Assembly: GCA_047601185.1 (NCBI GenBank) | Contig: JASGJS010000001.1 | Coordinates: 496,001 to 560,000 of the forward strand | DNA: 64,000 nucleotides | Origin: JASGJS01 sp047601185 | GTDB lineage: Bacteria; Pseudomonadota; Gammaproteobacteria; JAURND01 | Direction: 5' to 3' | Part shown: piece by piece, positions 15,012 to 24,038 of the stretch | Layout: every line of letters starts with the position of its first letter | Numbering within the stretch: position 1 is the stretch's first letter | Made by a program: the position numbers and the translations under genes | The notes under the pieces: model-generated | What the model saw: only the letters and a program-made list of their open reading frames with translations | What the model was told of the DNA's origin: nothing | Databases searched by the model: none

Positions 15012-17216
15012 ATGCAAGAAATTAGAAACTGGTTTAATAATCGAAACAATCCACAAGCCAAAAAACAGGCAGCTATCCAGAAAGCGATTGACAGTCTCGA
15101 GCATAAGGATGGCCCTAATTTTAAAGAATACATGGAGGCCTTAATTCAGATCGGACAGGCAAAGACACAAGCGAAAAATGCTCCGCAAACCAATGAATAT
15201 GCACCTGTCTCAGAGGATAAAAAATATAATTTAAGTACTGAAGCTATCCGAGCTATGCGCGTATTTGAGGAGGGGGCTTGGAGCCCAAAGGGACTAACTG
15301 AAGTCTTTGTACCAGAACAAGGCGACTTAGACGACAAACAGAATAAAGATCCTAAGACTCACACAAGACTTAAGCAAGGCACTTACAGAGAACAAAATAA
15401 TCCCAGTAAATTGATGCGTTTAAAAAGTTCGGATACAAAGTATTTTATCACTAATCCAGAACTTCCTACGAAACTCCAACCCACTCCTGAACTCCTAAAT
15501 GAAATTGGCAGGGCTACAAATACCTCTTTTTATGTATTAATCGACGACACGACTTTATTTTATGTCGCAACAGATAGTGATGGTGACATTGTAGGCGCGC
15601 CTTACCGCGTTTCTGACGAAAAGCAGGGCATCCCCGCAACTCTTAAGGCGACATTACCAGAAACAGGAAGAGAAAATCTAACAGATACAGATCTATTGAA
15701 TATATTAAACGCTACTGGATTTACTCATCTTCAAGATGAACAGGATCTCGCAGCAAACTACCATTTAAATGAATCGACACGCCAAGATATCGAAAACGGT
15801 CTTGAAGAAATGCGAGCAATCTATCAACAACAACAGAACCAAAGCCAAGCCCAAACTTCAGCATCTCAAGAAGGACTTATGAAAAAATTAAGGAAATGGC
15901 GGGAAGAGGCTTCTGAATCTATTCAGGAATACCGCACAAACCGACAAAGCTTCTTAACTTTGCTTGGTAAAGCCGTAGGCCCCATTTTGGGGTTTGCCTT
16001 TGGCTTTGTTGAGATGGGGGGAAGTGCTTTTTTAATTCTCTTAGGTCTCGGTGTACCCATAATCGCTGCGCAATTTTTGGGAGTCGCTTTAGGCGCAGGC
16101 TTGAGTTATATTCAATGGAAAGCTTTTAGTTCAGGCACAGCAGATCATTTAAATGCCATCCACGGAAAAGATAAGCAGGGTGAGGGGCGAGTTACGTATC
16201 ATAATGAAAAGGGAACACACAAACTCACAAAACGGAACAGAAGAATTTTGTGGGGATGCGGGTTCTTTGCCTTCGGAACTGGACTCACGATTGGTTCACT
16301 GTGTTATAAGCTGTTCTTTGAGCCTCAATTAATTAATATCGGTATCCCTGTGGGTTTTGGTTCTTTAACTCAGGGCCTTGCAGTGACTTGTGTCGTCGGT
16401 GTTGCCATTGCGATGACTTATATGCTTGTTTCAAAGTCCGCTGCTGTTTTGCATAGCGGAAAATCTTTAATAGATTATTATAAAAAGCCGTTTAAAGAAA
16501 CATTCCAAATGATTGATGAAAACCCTAATATAAAACACCCAAATTGGGCAAAAGGATTTGCTATAGGAGTGATAGCCCTCTGCTATGCGACAGGAATAGG
16601 AGGTTTAGCCTACGCCTGTGCGATGGGTGTGGGAACATTATCTGCCTTTACAGCGGGAACCTTAATGGCGCCGGCTATGGCTGCTTTAATTATCGGTATT
16701 GCTTTTGCAGGTTGTATTTCATTTATAGGACGTTTCCTTTTCACTTCTCATGTAGCAGCCTATGCCGCAAAAGCAGTTCTTTCCCCACTTTTCTCAAAAG
16801 ACGCTGGCTCCGCTCAAGTCAATAAAAAAGAAGCTGGCCTAGGTTTCTTAGATGCGATAGGAGTGTTTACTTTTAATTTGGTACAACCCTCCCCAGGCGC
16901 GCAATCGGTTCCAGGTTTGGATAAGATAGGGGCCGGATTTAGTACAGGTAGAGAGGTTGAAAGCGTCCTGCCTGTGGCCATTTCATTTCCCAAAAAAGTT
17001 TCTGTCACTCAAGCGCAACGAGATAGCCATGCTGAGAAGGCAATGTTTGCTAGATTCCTTGCTACCACTTCATCGCAGCCAATACAAAACTCAAAGGACG
17101 AAAAGAGCAAAACCACTTCGGCTCCGAGCACAGAAGGTAAACCGCGTGAGAAAGTGGCCAGCCCTATAACTTCAGATGGGGATGATTCTGATACAAATTC
17201 TCCAAGACGAACCTGA
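15012..17216 (+). CDS. Large orphan membrane protein, possible secreted effector
   Basis: A 734-residue protein with no domain I recognise. Residues 1 to about 290 are hydrophilic and rich in Lys/Gln/Thr. Residues about 310-610 contain several hydrophobic hairpins (FLTLLGKAVGPILGFAFGFVEMGG, LTQGLAVTCVVGVAIAMTYMLV, GFAIGVIALCYATGIGGLAYA). The tail is polar, Ser/Thr/Lys-rich and ends SDGDDSDTNSPRRT. No signal peptide is seen. Start supported by AAGAAGAGG upstream. The paired-helix layout and polar C-terminus resemble type IV-secreted effectors of Legionellales, but no secretion gene is in the window, so this is a hypothesis. A strong terminator follows. Confidence 0.7.
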   Translation: MQEIRNWFNNRNNPQAKKQAAIQKAIDSLEHKDGPNFKEYMEALIQIGQAKTQAKNAPQTNEYAPVSEDKKYNLSTEAIRAMRVFEEGAWSPKGLTEVFVPEQGDLDDKQNKDPKTHTRLKQGTYREQNNPSKLMRLKSSDTKYFITNPELPTKLQPTPELLNEIGRATNTSFYVLIDDTTLFYVATDSDGDIVGAPYRVSDEKQGIPATLKATLPETGRENLTDTDLLNILNATGFTHLQDEQDLAANYHLNESTRQDIENGLEEMRAIYQQQQNQSQAQTSASQEGLMKKLRKWREEASESIQEYRTNRQSFLTLLGKAVGPILGFAFGFVEMGGSAFLILLGLGVPIIAAQFLGVALGAGLSYIQWKAFSSGTADHLNAIHGKDKQGEGRVTYHNEKGTHKLTKRNRRILWGCGFFAFGTGLTIGSLCYKLFFEPQLINIGIPVGFGSLTQGLAVTCVVGVAIAMTYMLVSKSAAVLHSGKSLIDYYKKPFKETFQMIDENPNIKHPNWAKGFAIGVIALCYATGIGGLAYACAMGVGTLSAFTAGTLMAPAMAALIIGIAFAGCISFIGRFLFTSHVAAYAAKAVLSPLFSKDAGSAQVNKKEAGLGFLDAIGVFTFNLVQPSPGAQSVPGLDKIGAGFSTGREVESVLPVAISFPKKVSVTQAQRDSHAEKAMFARFLATTSSQPIQNSKDEKSKTTSAPSTEGKPREKVASPITSDGDDSDTNSPRRT

Positions 17217-17275
17217 ATAAAGGCCTCAACATCTCACATGTCCTGAGATAGTGTTTTTGTTAAATAGTCGAAGTT

Positions 17276-17312
17276 AAAAACCCAGTTTTATATTCTAAAA
17301 CTGGGTTTTTGT
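17276..17312 (+). terminator. Rho-independent terminator after the orphan membrane protein
   Basis: A perfect 15-bp stem, AAAAACCCAGTTTTA with its reverse complement, encloses loop TATTC and ends in a T run. Flanking A and T tracts make it usable from both strands, serving also the convergent gene ending at 17371. Confidence 0.85.
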
Positions 17313-17370
17313 TTTAGGGGTTCTAAAAAGCTGAAAAATTTTCTTTCCAAAAAATCCATTCATTTTATCT

Positions 17371-18450
17371 CTAAGCAGGCCCTTTAGCCTCTAGAACCTT
17401 TTGAGAGAATTGTTTTGTGGACAAATAAAGCTGTTGGCCATAAAGCAATAACTCATCCCTTAAAGAGGCATTATCTTGTTCTCTAAACCATGTTTCATTT
17501 TGATTTAGCATTTTCAAAATAGCTTGCTTGGCTTTTAAGCCTTCAGGATGAAAACTATACCATTTTGCATTTTGGGCACGTAAAGCAAGCGCCACAATTT
17601 CATCTAGGGTGGAGCTGGCCTTGAGAGGAGGATCGCCATTCTGGTAAAGCTCCAAAAATTTATTTCTTGCCAAATTCTGAGGAGAACGCTCTAGAATTTT
17701 AATACGAGCCGCAGGGTCTATCCAGCCTTTGCTATTAACACGCAAAAAATCAGATGAAAACATTTTGTATATGATATGCTTGAAAAAACTATTCTTCAGA
17801 TCTTCTGTATATTGTAATCTATCTCTTGGGAAATAATAACTTAAAAAATCAAGATAATGTCTTTTTGAAAAAGTACCAGATTCCGAATTGAACCGTTGGA
17901 TATAAATGCCTTGAATTACTTTGTTCTCGTTGCTTTCTACGATTAAGTCATACTGAGATATTTTGTTATTCTCTTTGTCGAAACGGGGATTTTTGCTAGA
18001 TTGGATTGCTGATTTTAAATCCTCAAAAACATGCTCAAAGCGTTCATTTTCACTCTTCATGGGGCGCAAGCCCCTCTCTAAAGCTGATGACTTAATGTTT
18101 ACTTTGACTTGACCATCCGGATGATGAGTGACGTCAAATAAAGATCGAAATGCATGGAGCAAACAATTGCCAAGGTCTTGGTAGGTTATAAAACCTGTAC
18201 TATCATAGGTCACTGGCTTAGGAAGCTCATCTATCTTTACTCGTGGCGAGTATAAACCCAGGTCAATAACAAAATAGTAGTCATTATCGAGATATTCACA
18301 AATCATTTTGCTAATGACTGTTGGGAAAAAATCGGATAACACAGAAGCAGCCTGTATTTCGGCTAGCTGCTGTGATTCTTCCGGGGGTCTAACAGATTCG
18401 ATTTTTTGGGTTTCTGACGTTGTTGACTGATTTTCGCGCATATTTATCAC
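17371..18450 (-). CDS. Orphan hydrophilic protein, possible effector
   Basis: A 359-residue protein with no membrane segment or signal peptide and no family I can name. Near the N-terminus, LSDFFPTVISKMICEYLDNDYY (about 38-59) resembles the short Leu/Pro/Ile pattern of F-box-like helices found in some bacterial effectors, but the match is weak. The first 30 residues are Ser/Thr/Gln/Glu-rich and look disordered; the C-terminal 80 residues look helical. It converges on the orphan membrane protein gene. Start could also be Met4. Function unknown. Confidence 0.65.
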   Translation of the reverse strand: MINMRENQSTTSETQKIESVRPPEESQQLAEIQAASVLSDFFPTVISKMICEYLDNDYYFVIDLGLYSPRVKIDELPKPVTYDSTGFITYQDLGNCLLHAFRSLFDVTHHPDGQVKVNIKSSALERGLRPMKSENERFEHVFEDLKSAIQSSKNPRFDKENNKISQYDLIVESNENKVIQGIYIQRFNSESGTFSKRHYLDFLSYYFPRDRLQYTEDLKNSFFKHIIYKMFSSDFLRVNSKGWIDPAARIKILERSPQNLARNKFLELYQNGDPPLKASSTLDEIVALALRAQNAKWYSFHPEGLKAKQAILKMLNQNETWFREQDNASLRDELLLYGQQLYLSTKQFSQKVLEAKGPA

Positions 18451-18554
18451 CTTCTCGGGCTCATCACTATTCTAGGGCTGCTGGAACTTGGGAGGACGAT
18501 TTATACCATTTTGCTAATCGATCGTCAATGTAATGTTTCTACAGCCTTGATCAA

Positions 18555-19406
18555 TTACTGTCGTATGAATCGAATATTGAGCGCTTGCTGAGCTGCTTGC
18601 GTAGAACGATATGCATTAATGTCCAGCCCGCCACGGCGGGTATATCTCCCATATATTGTCAACTGTTCAGGATGACAACGTTGTAAGATGTCTTTAAAAA
18701 TACGCTCAATACATTGTTCATGAAACTCGGAGTGATTGCGATAAGACACGATATAACGCAGTAAATTCTCGTGGTTAATTTTATTTCCTTGATATTGAAT
18801 CTGCACGCTGGCCCAATCAGGTTGGTGCGTGATTAAGCAGTTAGATTTGAGCAAGTCGGAATATAACACTTCTTCCACATGTTCAGATTCAGTGGATAAA
18901 ATTTGAGGATTGACTTGGTAAGTTGTGCATTCAACCTCTAATTCATCCAAACAGATGCCATCAAAACTTTGTTTAAGTAACGCAGGCTTAGTTTGACTGA
19001 GTGGAATGATTTGTACGGTGACTTGCGTTTTCAATAAAGTTTCTAAGTCACTTTTTACCGTATGCTCTACTGCGTCAACATCAGAAAATTTTGTAAAGTT
19101 AAATGAGTTAAAGTATAACTTAAGCGACTTCGACTCAACGATAAAAGGTGAATGACAATCGTAAGAAATTTCTGCGATTGCGACAATAGGCTTTCCTTTA
19201 GGATTCAGCCAAGAGACTTCATAATGATTCCAAATATCATAACCCACAAAAGGTAAATTTTCTGGGTCTAATCCTAGTTCAAGACGTTTTTCATAACGAG
19301 AAATCGCGTATAAACGATTAGGGTTGTATAGTTCGTCATAATGGCTGGTTTTACCTAATTCTAGCTGTCCAATGGAATCCAGATGGCCAGGCAAGATTTT
19401 TGACAT
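18555..19406 (-). CDS. queF: NADPH-dependent 7-cyano-7-deazaguanine reductase
   Basis: A 283-residue bimodular QueF (E. coli type), which reduces preQ0 to preQ1 in queuosine biosynthesis. The motif ESKSLKLYFNSFN, the catalytic Cys and Asp in SNCLITHQPDW, and the glutamates in SEFHEQCIERIF are all present. I chose ATG 19406 (SKILPGHLDSIGQLELG) because AGAGG lies six bases upstream and the length then equals E. coli QueF; the longer reading from a TTG at 19493 overlaps the divergent gene. The other queuosine genes are not nearby. Confidence 0.95.
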   Translation of the reverse strand: MSKILPGHLDSIGQLELGKTSHYDELYNPNRLYAISRYEKRLELGLDPENLPFVGYDIWNHYEVSWLNPKGKPIVAIAEISYDCHSPFIVESKSLKLYFNSFNFTKFSDVDAVEHTVKSDLETLLKTQVTVQIIPLSQTKPALLKQSFDGICLDELEVECTTYQVNPQILSTESEHVEEVLYSDLLKSNCLITHQPDWASVQIQYQGNKINHENLLRYIVSYRNHSEFHEQCIERIFKDILQRCHPEQLTIYGRYTRRGGLDINAYRSTQAAQQALNIRFIRQ

Positions 19407-19495
19407 ATGCGCCTCTTTTATTCGTCTATAGATAGAGATATACTCATTATACCTGTCATCGTTCTTGACAACAATACTTTTTCTTGAGAACAACC

Positions 19496-19945
19496 ATGAT
19501 AACCTTCCTGAAAAAAAATTTCCATGATTTGACGTTAGAGGAGTTGTATGCGGTATTAAAACTGCGCATGACCATTTTTATGTTAGAACAGCAAAGTTTG
19601 TATTTAGATATAGACGATCAGGATCAGCAGGCTATTCATGTGCTAGGATTAGATGCAAATCAACAATTAGTCTGTTATGCGCGGATTAATGTCAATCAAG
19701 CAACAGCGCATATTCGTAGAGTTTGTGTGATTGAAGCTTATCGCTCACAAGGACTAGGGTCTCAGTTGATGCAAGAAATATTGCAATATCTCAGCAAATT
19801 ATCAATAAATAAAATAGCGCTGGATGCGCAATTTCATTTACAAAATTTTTATGGGAAGTATGGATTTGTTTGCACAGGAGATCCCTATGACGATGGAGGC
19901 GTTTTACATATTACCATGCAGAAATTCCAAAAAAGAGGAGCATAA
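19496..19945 (+). CDS. elaA: ElaA-type GNAT acetyltransferase
   Basis: A 149-residue N-acetyltransferase of the ElaA subfamily. LRMTIFMLEQQSLYLDIDDQDQQAIHVLG is the characteristic N-terminal segment, followed by the acetyl-CoA loop RRVCVIEAYRSQGLGSQLM and the C-terminal ALDAQFHLQNFYGKYGFVCTG. Substrate unknown, as for E. coli ElaA. ATG 19496 is preferred over an upstream TTG. It is divergent from queF, and its stop codon lies inside the loop of the terminator that follows. Confidence 0.85.
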   Translation: MITFLKKNFHDLTLEELYAVLKLRMTIFMLEQQSLYLDIDDQDQQAIHVLGLDANQQLVCYARINVNQATAHIRRVCVIEAYRSQGLGSQLMQEILQYLSKLSINKIALDAQFHLQNFYGKYGFVCTGDPYDDGGVLHITMQKFQKRGA

Positions 19946-19962
19946 CCTCTCCTCTTTTTTTT
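19931..19962. terminator. Bidirectional terminator between elaA-like and PepSY genes
   Basis: The stem AAAAGAGGAG (19931-19940) pairs with CTCCTCTTTT (19949-19958), and the T run continues to 19962. The loop contains the stop codon of the upstream gene. It sits between two convergent genes. Confidence 0.75.
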
Positions 19963-19971
19963 GGATAATCC

Positions 19972-20412
19972 TTAGAAAAAACTGCCTTTGCTAATAGAGC
20001 CGGTTATGCCATCAACTTTTATATTGACTGTTTTACCTTCTTTATCTAAAGCTTTTGCTTCAAATCCTTTGTCTGTTTGTTCGATTTGATAAACCTTTCT
20101 ATATCCAGCATTTTCGATTTTTTTGGTGGCATCCATAATATTTAAATGGCCTTTATCTTTATCGGATACTTTTCGAACCAATCCGCTTTGAGGATCGACG
20201 CTGACTTTTGCTTCAGAGCCTGTTTTTGTGATCCCTTCAACTTTATAAGCACCATCATCAAATTTAATGCTGTGGATTCCGATGAACCCTTCTTTACTTA
20301 AATCTTGAATAATCGACGTCATCGGTAAAGATTGTTGCGGAACATCTTCTGCTAACACTAAACCCGTCGTGAACGCCAATACCACACCTGATAAAATCAC
20401 CAACTTTTTCAT
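19972..20412 (-). CDS. Periplasmic PepSY-domain protein
   Basis: A 146-residue exported protein. A signal peptide (KKLVILSGVVLAFTTGLVLA) is followed by two PepSY-like repeats, about residues 28-75 (LSKEGFIGIHSIKFDDGAYKVEGI) and 90-140 (IENAGYRKVYQIEQTDKGFEAKALDKEG). PepSY proteins often inhibit peptidases or accompany metal and haem proteins. Start supported by AGGAGAATT upstream. No neighbour explains its role. Confidence 0.8.
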   Translation of the reverse strand: MKKLVILSGVVLAFTTGLVLAEDVPQQSLPMTSIIQDLSKEGFIGIHSIKFDDGAYKVEGITKTGSEAKVSVDPQSGLVRKVSDKDKGHLNIMDATKKIENAGYRKVYQIEQTDKGFEAKALDKEGKTVNIKVDGITGSISKGSFF

Positions 20413-20589
20413 ACAATTCTCCTGTTTTAGTTAACATACGCTTTTTAAATTAAAGCGTGTTTAAAAAAAATAACTGTAGGAAAAGAGCTTGATTGCTGGT
20501 AGGGGGCCGGCACGCAAAGTGTTTTCTTTAGTCGCGTGATTGGATTATAATCTCGTTTAGCTTACACACTTTAATAGAGGCAGGTCAAA

Positions 20590-21192
20590 ATGAAAATATT
20601 GATCATTGGTGGCACTGGCACGATTGGAAAAATTCTGACAAACTCTTTATTAGAACGCCATACCGTTATCACAGCAGGCCTTTCGCAGGGAGACTTTCAA
20701 GTCGATATTGCTGATATTGCCTCTATCCGCACTTTGTATCAACGGGTCGGAACCGTTGACGCGGTTGTGGTAACGACTGGGAAAGTTGCATTTGCCCCGC
20801 TGACCAAAATGACCGCTGAACAGTATGCAGTTGGATTGCAGAATAAATTAATGGGGCAAGTCAACGTCGTTTTGCAGGGCATTCCTTATCTTAGCGAAGG
20901 CGGCTCCTTTACGCTCACCAGTGGCATTATAAATGAAAGCCCCATTAGAACAGGCTCTTCCGCTTCCATGGTCAATGGCGCGCTGGAAAGTTTTGTGAAA
21001 GCAGCCGCTATCGAATTGCCTCATCAATTGCGGATCAATATTGTGAGCCCCACGGTATTGGAGGATTCTTTATCCATTTACGGAGATTATTTTCGAGGCT
21101 TTGAACCCGTATCCGCCGCAAAAGTCGCTTTAGCCTATTGCAAGAGCATTGAAGGCGCACAAACAGGACAAGTTTATCGCGCCGGTTGGTAA
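20590..21192 (+). CDS. Short-chain dehydrogenase/reductase, short atypical type
   Basis: A 200-residue SDR. The nucleotide-binding motif GGTGTIG is at residues 7-13. The usual Tyr-x-x-x-Lys is replaced in the segment GSSASMVNGALESFVKAAAIELP, as in a known subgroup of short SDRs that lack the catalytic Tyr. The end RINIVSPTVLEDS is typical. Substrate unknown. A -10-like TATAAT lies at 20546-20551. The gene is followed by the DUF2282 gene after 44 bp. Confidence 0.85.
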   Translation: MKILIIGGTGTIGKILTNSLLERHTVITAGLSQGDFQVDIADIASIRTLYQRVGTVDAVVVTTGKVAFAPLTKMTAEQYAVGLQNKLMGQVNVVLQGIPYLSEGGSFTLTSGIINESPIRTGSSASMVNGALESFVKAAAIELPHQLRINIVSPTVLEDSLSIYGDYFRGFEPVSAAKVALAYCKSIEGAQTGQVYRAGW

Positions 21193-21236
21193 AGGCTTTA
21201 GGAGGTAAAGTTTCTTTTTCAAAATGAGGAAATACT

Positions 21237-21509
21237 ATGAAAAAATCCAAACTTGCTTATGCAGTAGCTATCGCTTTCATCAGCAGTCAAAGCTTAACCG
21301 CACTGGCGCATAATCCTGCACCCCCTCCTGGTATGGAAAAATGCTATGGCATTGTCAAGGGCAAACAAAATGAATGCGGGACTAAACAGCATGTCTGCGC
21401 CACCTTATCCAAACAAGATCGCGATCCACAGGCCTGGATTTTTCTGCCTAAAGGCAAATGCGATAAGATTGCCGGAGCCAGCACCACGCCCTCACAGGAT
21501 AACGCCTAA
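21237..21509 (+). CDS. DUF2282 (bufferin BufA1-like) precursor peptide
   Basis: A 90-residue secreted small protein. A signal peptide (KKSKLAYAVAIAFISSQSLTALA) is followed by MEKCYGIVKGKQNECGTKQHVC and AWIFLPKGKCDKI, the pattern of DUF2282 proteins with four conserved cysteines. The BufA1 group of this family are copper-buffering peptides whose Cys are modified by an MNIO enzyme (BufB, DUF692) with partner BufC. No bufB or bufC is adjacent here, which is unusual. The gene is flanked by an SDR and a cupin gene. Modification and metal binding are inferred from family only. Confidence 0.85.
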   Translation: MKKSKLAYAVAIAFISSQSLTALAHNPAPPPGMEKCYGIVKGKQNECGTKQHVCATLSKQDRDPQAWIFLPKGKCDKIAGASTTPSQDNA

Positions 21510-21608
21510 CCATAGGTATGACTTACATATAAAAGATGATTAAGTTTTCATACTAATCTATAATATTAATATGATGTTGTATAATATTTAACCGTATGAG
21601 AGACCCCT

Positions 21609-22040
21609 ATGACTTCCAATCCTAAAGATGCACCCGACAAAGGCATTATCCCCCATATTTCTGACCATTATCATGCCTTGCCGATATTTTACAATTTTGA
21701 TGGCATGCCCATTGAACAACTCAGTGATAAGATATCTCGGCAATATATTTATTCCGGTCAATCTATGTTGGTGAAATGGATATTTAAAAAAGGCGCTGTT
21801 GTGCCTTTACACCACCATGTCAATGAACAAATCACTTGGATTACCGAAGGTTCCGTGCGCGTTTATTCTCAAGGCAAAGAATATACCGTCAAAGCTGGGG
21901 AAGTGATTATTTTTCCACCGCATGTCCCGCATGAGTTTTTAGCGTTAGAAGACACCATTGATATTGACTTCTTTACGCCTGTGCGTGAAGATTGGATTAC
22001 ACAAAGTGCGAGTTATTTGCACAGCGTAACCCAGAAATAA
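21609..22040 (+). CDS. Cupin-domain protein
   Basis: A 143-residue single-cupin protein. The metal-binding first motif is PLHHHVNEQITWITEG and the second motif GEVIIFPPHVPHEFLALED, so a mononuclear metal site is probable. No catalytic extension is present; role may be small-molecule binding or dioxygenase/isomerase chemistry. Its promoter region contains AT-rich -10-like boxes near 21588. It is separate from the antiporter gene by about 120 bp. Confidence 0.85.
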   Translation: MTSNPKDAPDKGIIPHISDHYHALPIFYNFDGMPIEQLSDKISRQYIYSGQSMLVKWIFKKGAVVPLHHHVNEQITWITEGSVRVYSQGKEYTVKAGEVIIFPPHVPHEFLALEDTIDIDFFTPVREDWITQSASYLHSVTQK

Positions 22041-22159
22041 AAGGCCTCTCACGTAGGCGAGAAAATTTTTGAAGTGGCGTCATTGCGAGGCGCGCATGCT
22101 TTTCGCGCTTTGATGCAATCCAGTCAAACAGCATTTATAAATGCTTTTAAGGAAATACG

Positions 22160-23992
22160 GTGACATCAGGAAATACACTTTTATTTAATATTTTTGTATT
22201 CTTATTAGCGACTTGCCTGGTTGTTCCGCTCGCTAGCCGTTTGCGCCTAGGTTCAGTATTAGGCTATCTAGTGGCCGGTTTTTTAATCGGCCCCTTCGGC
22301 ATTGGCCTCATTCATAACAGTGCCACCATTCTAAGCTTCGCCGAATTCGGCGTCGTGATGATGTTATTCATCATCGGTCTAGAGTTAGAAGCGGGGGTGC
22401 TATGGCGTTTACGTCATAGGATTATAGGCCTGGGCGGCCTACAAGTGCTCATCACCACCTTACTCTTGATGAGTTTGGGTATTTTATTGGGATATTCTTG
22501 GCGTGTTAGTCTTGCTTGCAGTTTAACCTTATCGCTTTCTTCCACCGCATTAGTGTTACAATTATTAGAAGAAAAAGGCTTACTGCATACCGCCGCCGGT
22601 GAGGCTTCATTTGCCGTGTTATTGTTACAAGATATTGCGGTGATTCCCATTTTAATTATTTTTCCGTTGTTAGCGACGAAAAATGCCGTATTAAATCCTG
22701 TCAATACCAATTTTTTATCGAATCTTCCCGCATGGCTGCACACGCTGATCGTGGCAGGTGTAGTCGCCGGCATCATCTTAGCGGGACGCTATTTTTCACG
22801 TTATTTATTCCATTACATTGCCAAAACTCGGATGCGCGATTTGTTCACAGCAATCTCGCTGGCATTAGTGGTTGGCATTACGCTGTTAATGCATAGTATT
22901 GGAATTTCTCCTGCATTGGGCGCTTTTCTTGCAGGGTTGGTCTTAGCTAAATCAGAATATCGACACAATTTGGAGACGGACATCCAACCTTTCAAAGGTT
23001 TATTTTTAGGCTTATTTTTTGTTTCCATCGGCATGGGCATGAATTTTCATGTGTTGGGACAAAATCCTCTCGCCTTATTTGCAGCTGTACTGGGATTAGT
23101 GATCGTTAAAGCCTTTATTTTATTTTTGTTAGGCTATTTCTTCAGGTTAAATAGTCCACAGCGCATTTTATTTGCACTCGCTTTAGCACAAGGCGGTGAA
23201 TTCGCTTTTGTTTTATTACAGTATGCTGCCAGTATACAAGTTTTGCAGACTCATCAAGCGGCTTTTTTAACGTTAGTCGTCGCTTTGTCTATGGCGATTA
23301 CCCCTTTTCTGATGATCATCAATGAACGCTGGGTAGTGCCTAAATTCATGAGCAAACTACCCTCACGCGATTACGATCGTATGGAAAATTTGAAAGATCC
23401 GGTGATTATTGCGGGATATGGTCGATTTGGACAAATTATTGGCCGATTTTTGAAAGCTGAAGGCGTGGGCTTTACGGTGTTAGAAAAAGATCCCGATCAA
23501 ATCGAATTATTGCGACGTTACAATAGCACCGCTTATTTTGGCGATGCCAGTCGGATGGATTTATTAAGAAATGCGGGGGCTGCTGAAGCAAAATTGTTAG
23601 TCATTGCCATTGATGATGCTGATCAAGCGCTAGAAATGGTTCACGAAACCCGTGAAACATTTCCCAACTTGGTGATTTTTGCACGCGCACGCAATCGTCG
23701 CCATGCATTTGAATTACAAAAAGCCGGCGTTCACTTATACCGTCGTGAGTTATTTGATAGTTCTATCTGGATGGCAGAGGAAATTTTAAAATTTCTCGGC
23801 AAAAACCCTAGCACCGTACACAGTAAAGCGAAACGCTTCATGCAACATGATGAAAAAACCCTGCGCACTTCTTTTGAATTTTATGAAAATGAACCTGAAT
23901 TAAGAGCATTTTCAATTCAAGCGACTGATGAATTAGAAAATGTTATGCAGCAGGATATCGCCGAAGAACAGCCCTCTCAAGAGAATACCTAA
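22160..23992 (+). CDS. CPA2 cation:proton antiporter with TrkA-N domain (KefB/KefC/YbaL-like)
   Basis: A 610-residue inner-membrane protein. About 12 helices (residues 5-385) carry the Na+/H+ exchanger signature, including GYLVAGFLIGPFGIG and ISPALGAFLAGLVLAKSEYRHNLE. A cytoplasmic RCK/TrkA-N domain starts near residue 410 with PVIIAGYGRFGQIIGRF. It probably exports K+ in exchange for H+ under nucleotide or glutathione control. Translation begins at GTG after AAGGAAATAC. No KefF/KefG ancillary gene is adjacent, so subfamily is left open. Confidence 0.9.
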   Translation: MTSGNTLLFNIFVFLLATCLVVPLASRLRLGSVLGYLVAGFLIGPFGIGLIHNSATILSFAEFGVVMMLFIIGLELEAGVLWRLRHRIIGLGGLQVLITTLLLMSLGILLGYSWRVSLACSLTLSLSSTALVLQLLEEKGLLHTAAGEASFAVLLLQDIAVIPILIIFPLLATKNAVLNPVNTNFLSNLPAWLHTLIVAGVVAGIILAGRYFSRYLFHYIAKTRMRDLFTAISLALVVGITLLMHSIGISPALGAFLAGLVLAKSEYRHNLETDIQPFKGLFLGLFFVSIGMGMNFHVLGQNPLALFAAVLGLVIVKAFILFLLGYFFRLNSPQRILFALALAQGGEFAFVLLQYAASIQVLQTHQAAFLTLVVALSMAITPFLMIINERWVVPKFMSKLPSRDYDRMENLKDPVIIAGYGRFGQIIGRFLKAEGVGFTVLEKDPDQIELLRRYNSTAYFGDASRMDLLRNAGAAEAKLLVIAIDDADQALEMVHETRETFPNLVIFARARNRRHAFELQKAGVHLYRRELFDSSIWMAEEILKFLGKNPSTVHSKAKRFMQHDEKTLRTSFEFYENEPELRAFSIQATDELENVMQQDIAEEQPSQENT

Positions 23993-24038
23993 TGAAAAAT
24001 CGACAAACTCAATAGCATATTCTCATGGATAAGAGACT

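Noticed and set aside
22076..22125. GTCATTGCGAGG...GCAATCCAG stretch as a full repeat element
   Set aside because: It resembles a common bacterial palindromic repeat, but only one copy with poor symmetry is in the window.
22414..22776. 120-codon ORF antisense to the CPA2 antiporter
   Set aside because: Shadow of a membrane-helix coding region; no start signal or family.
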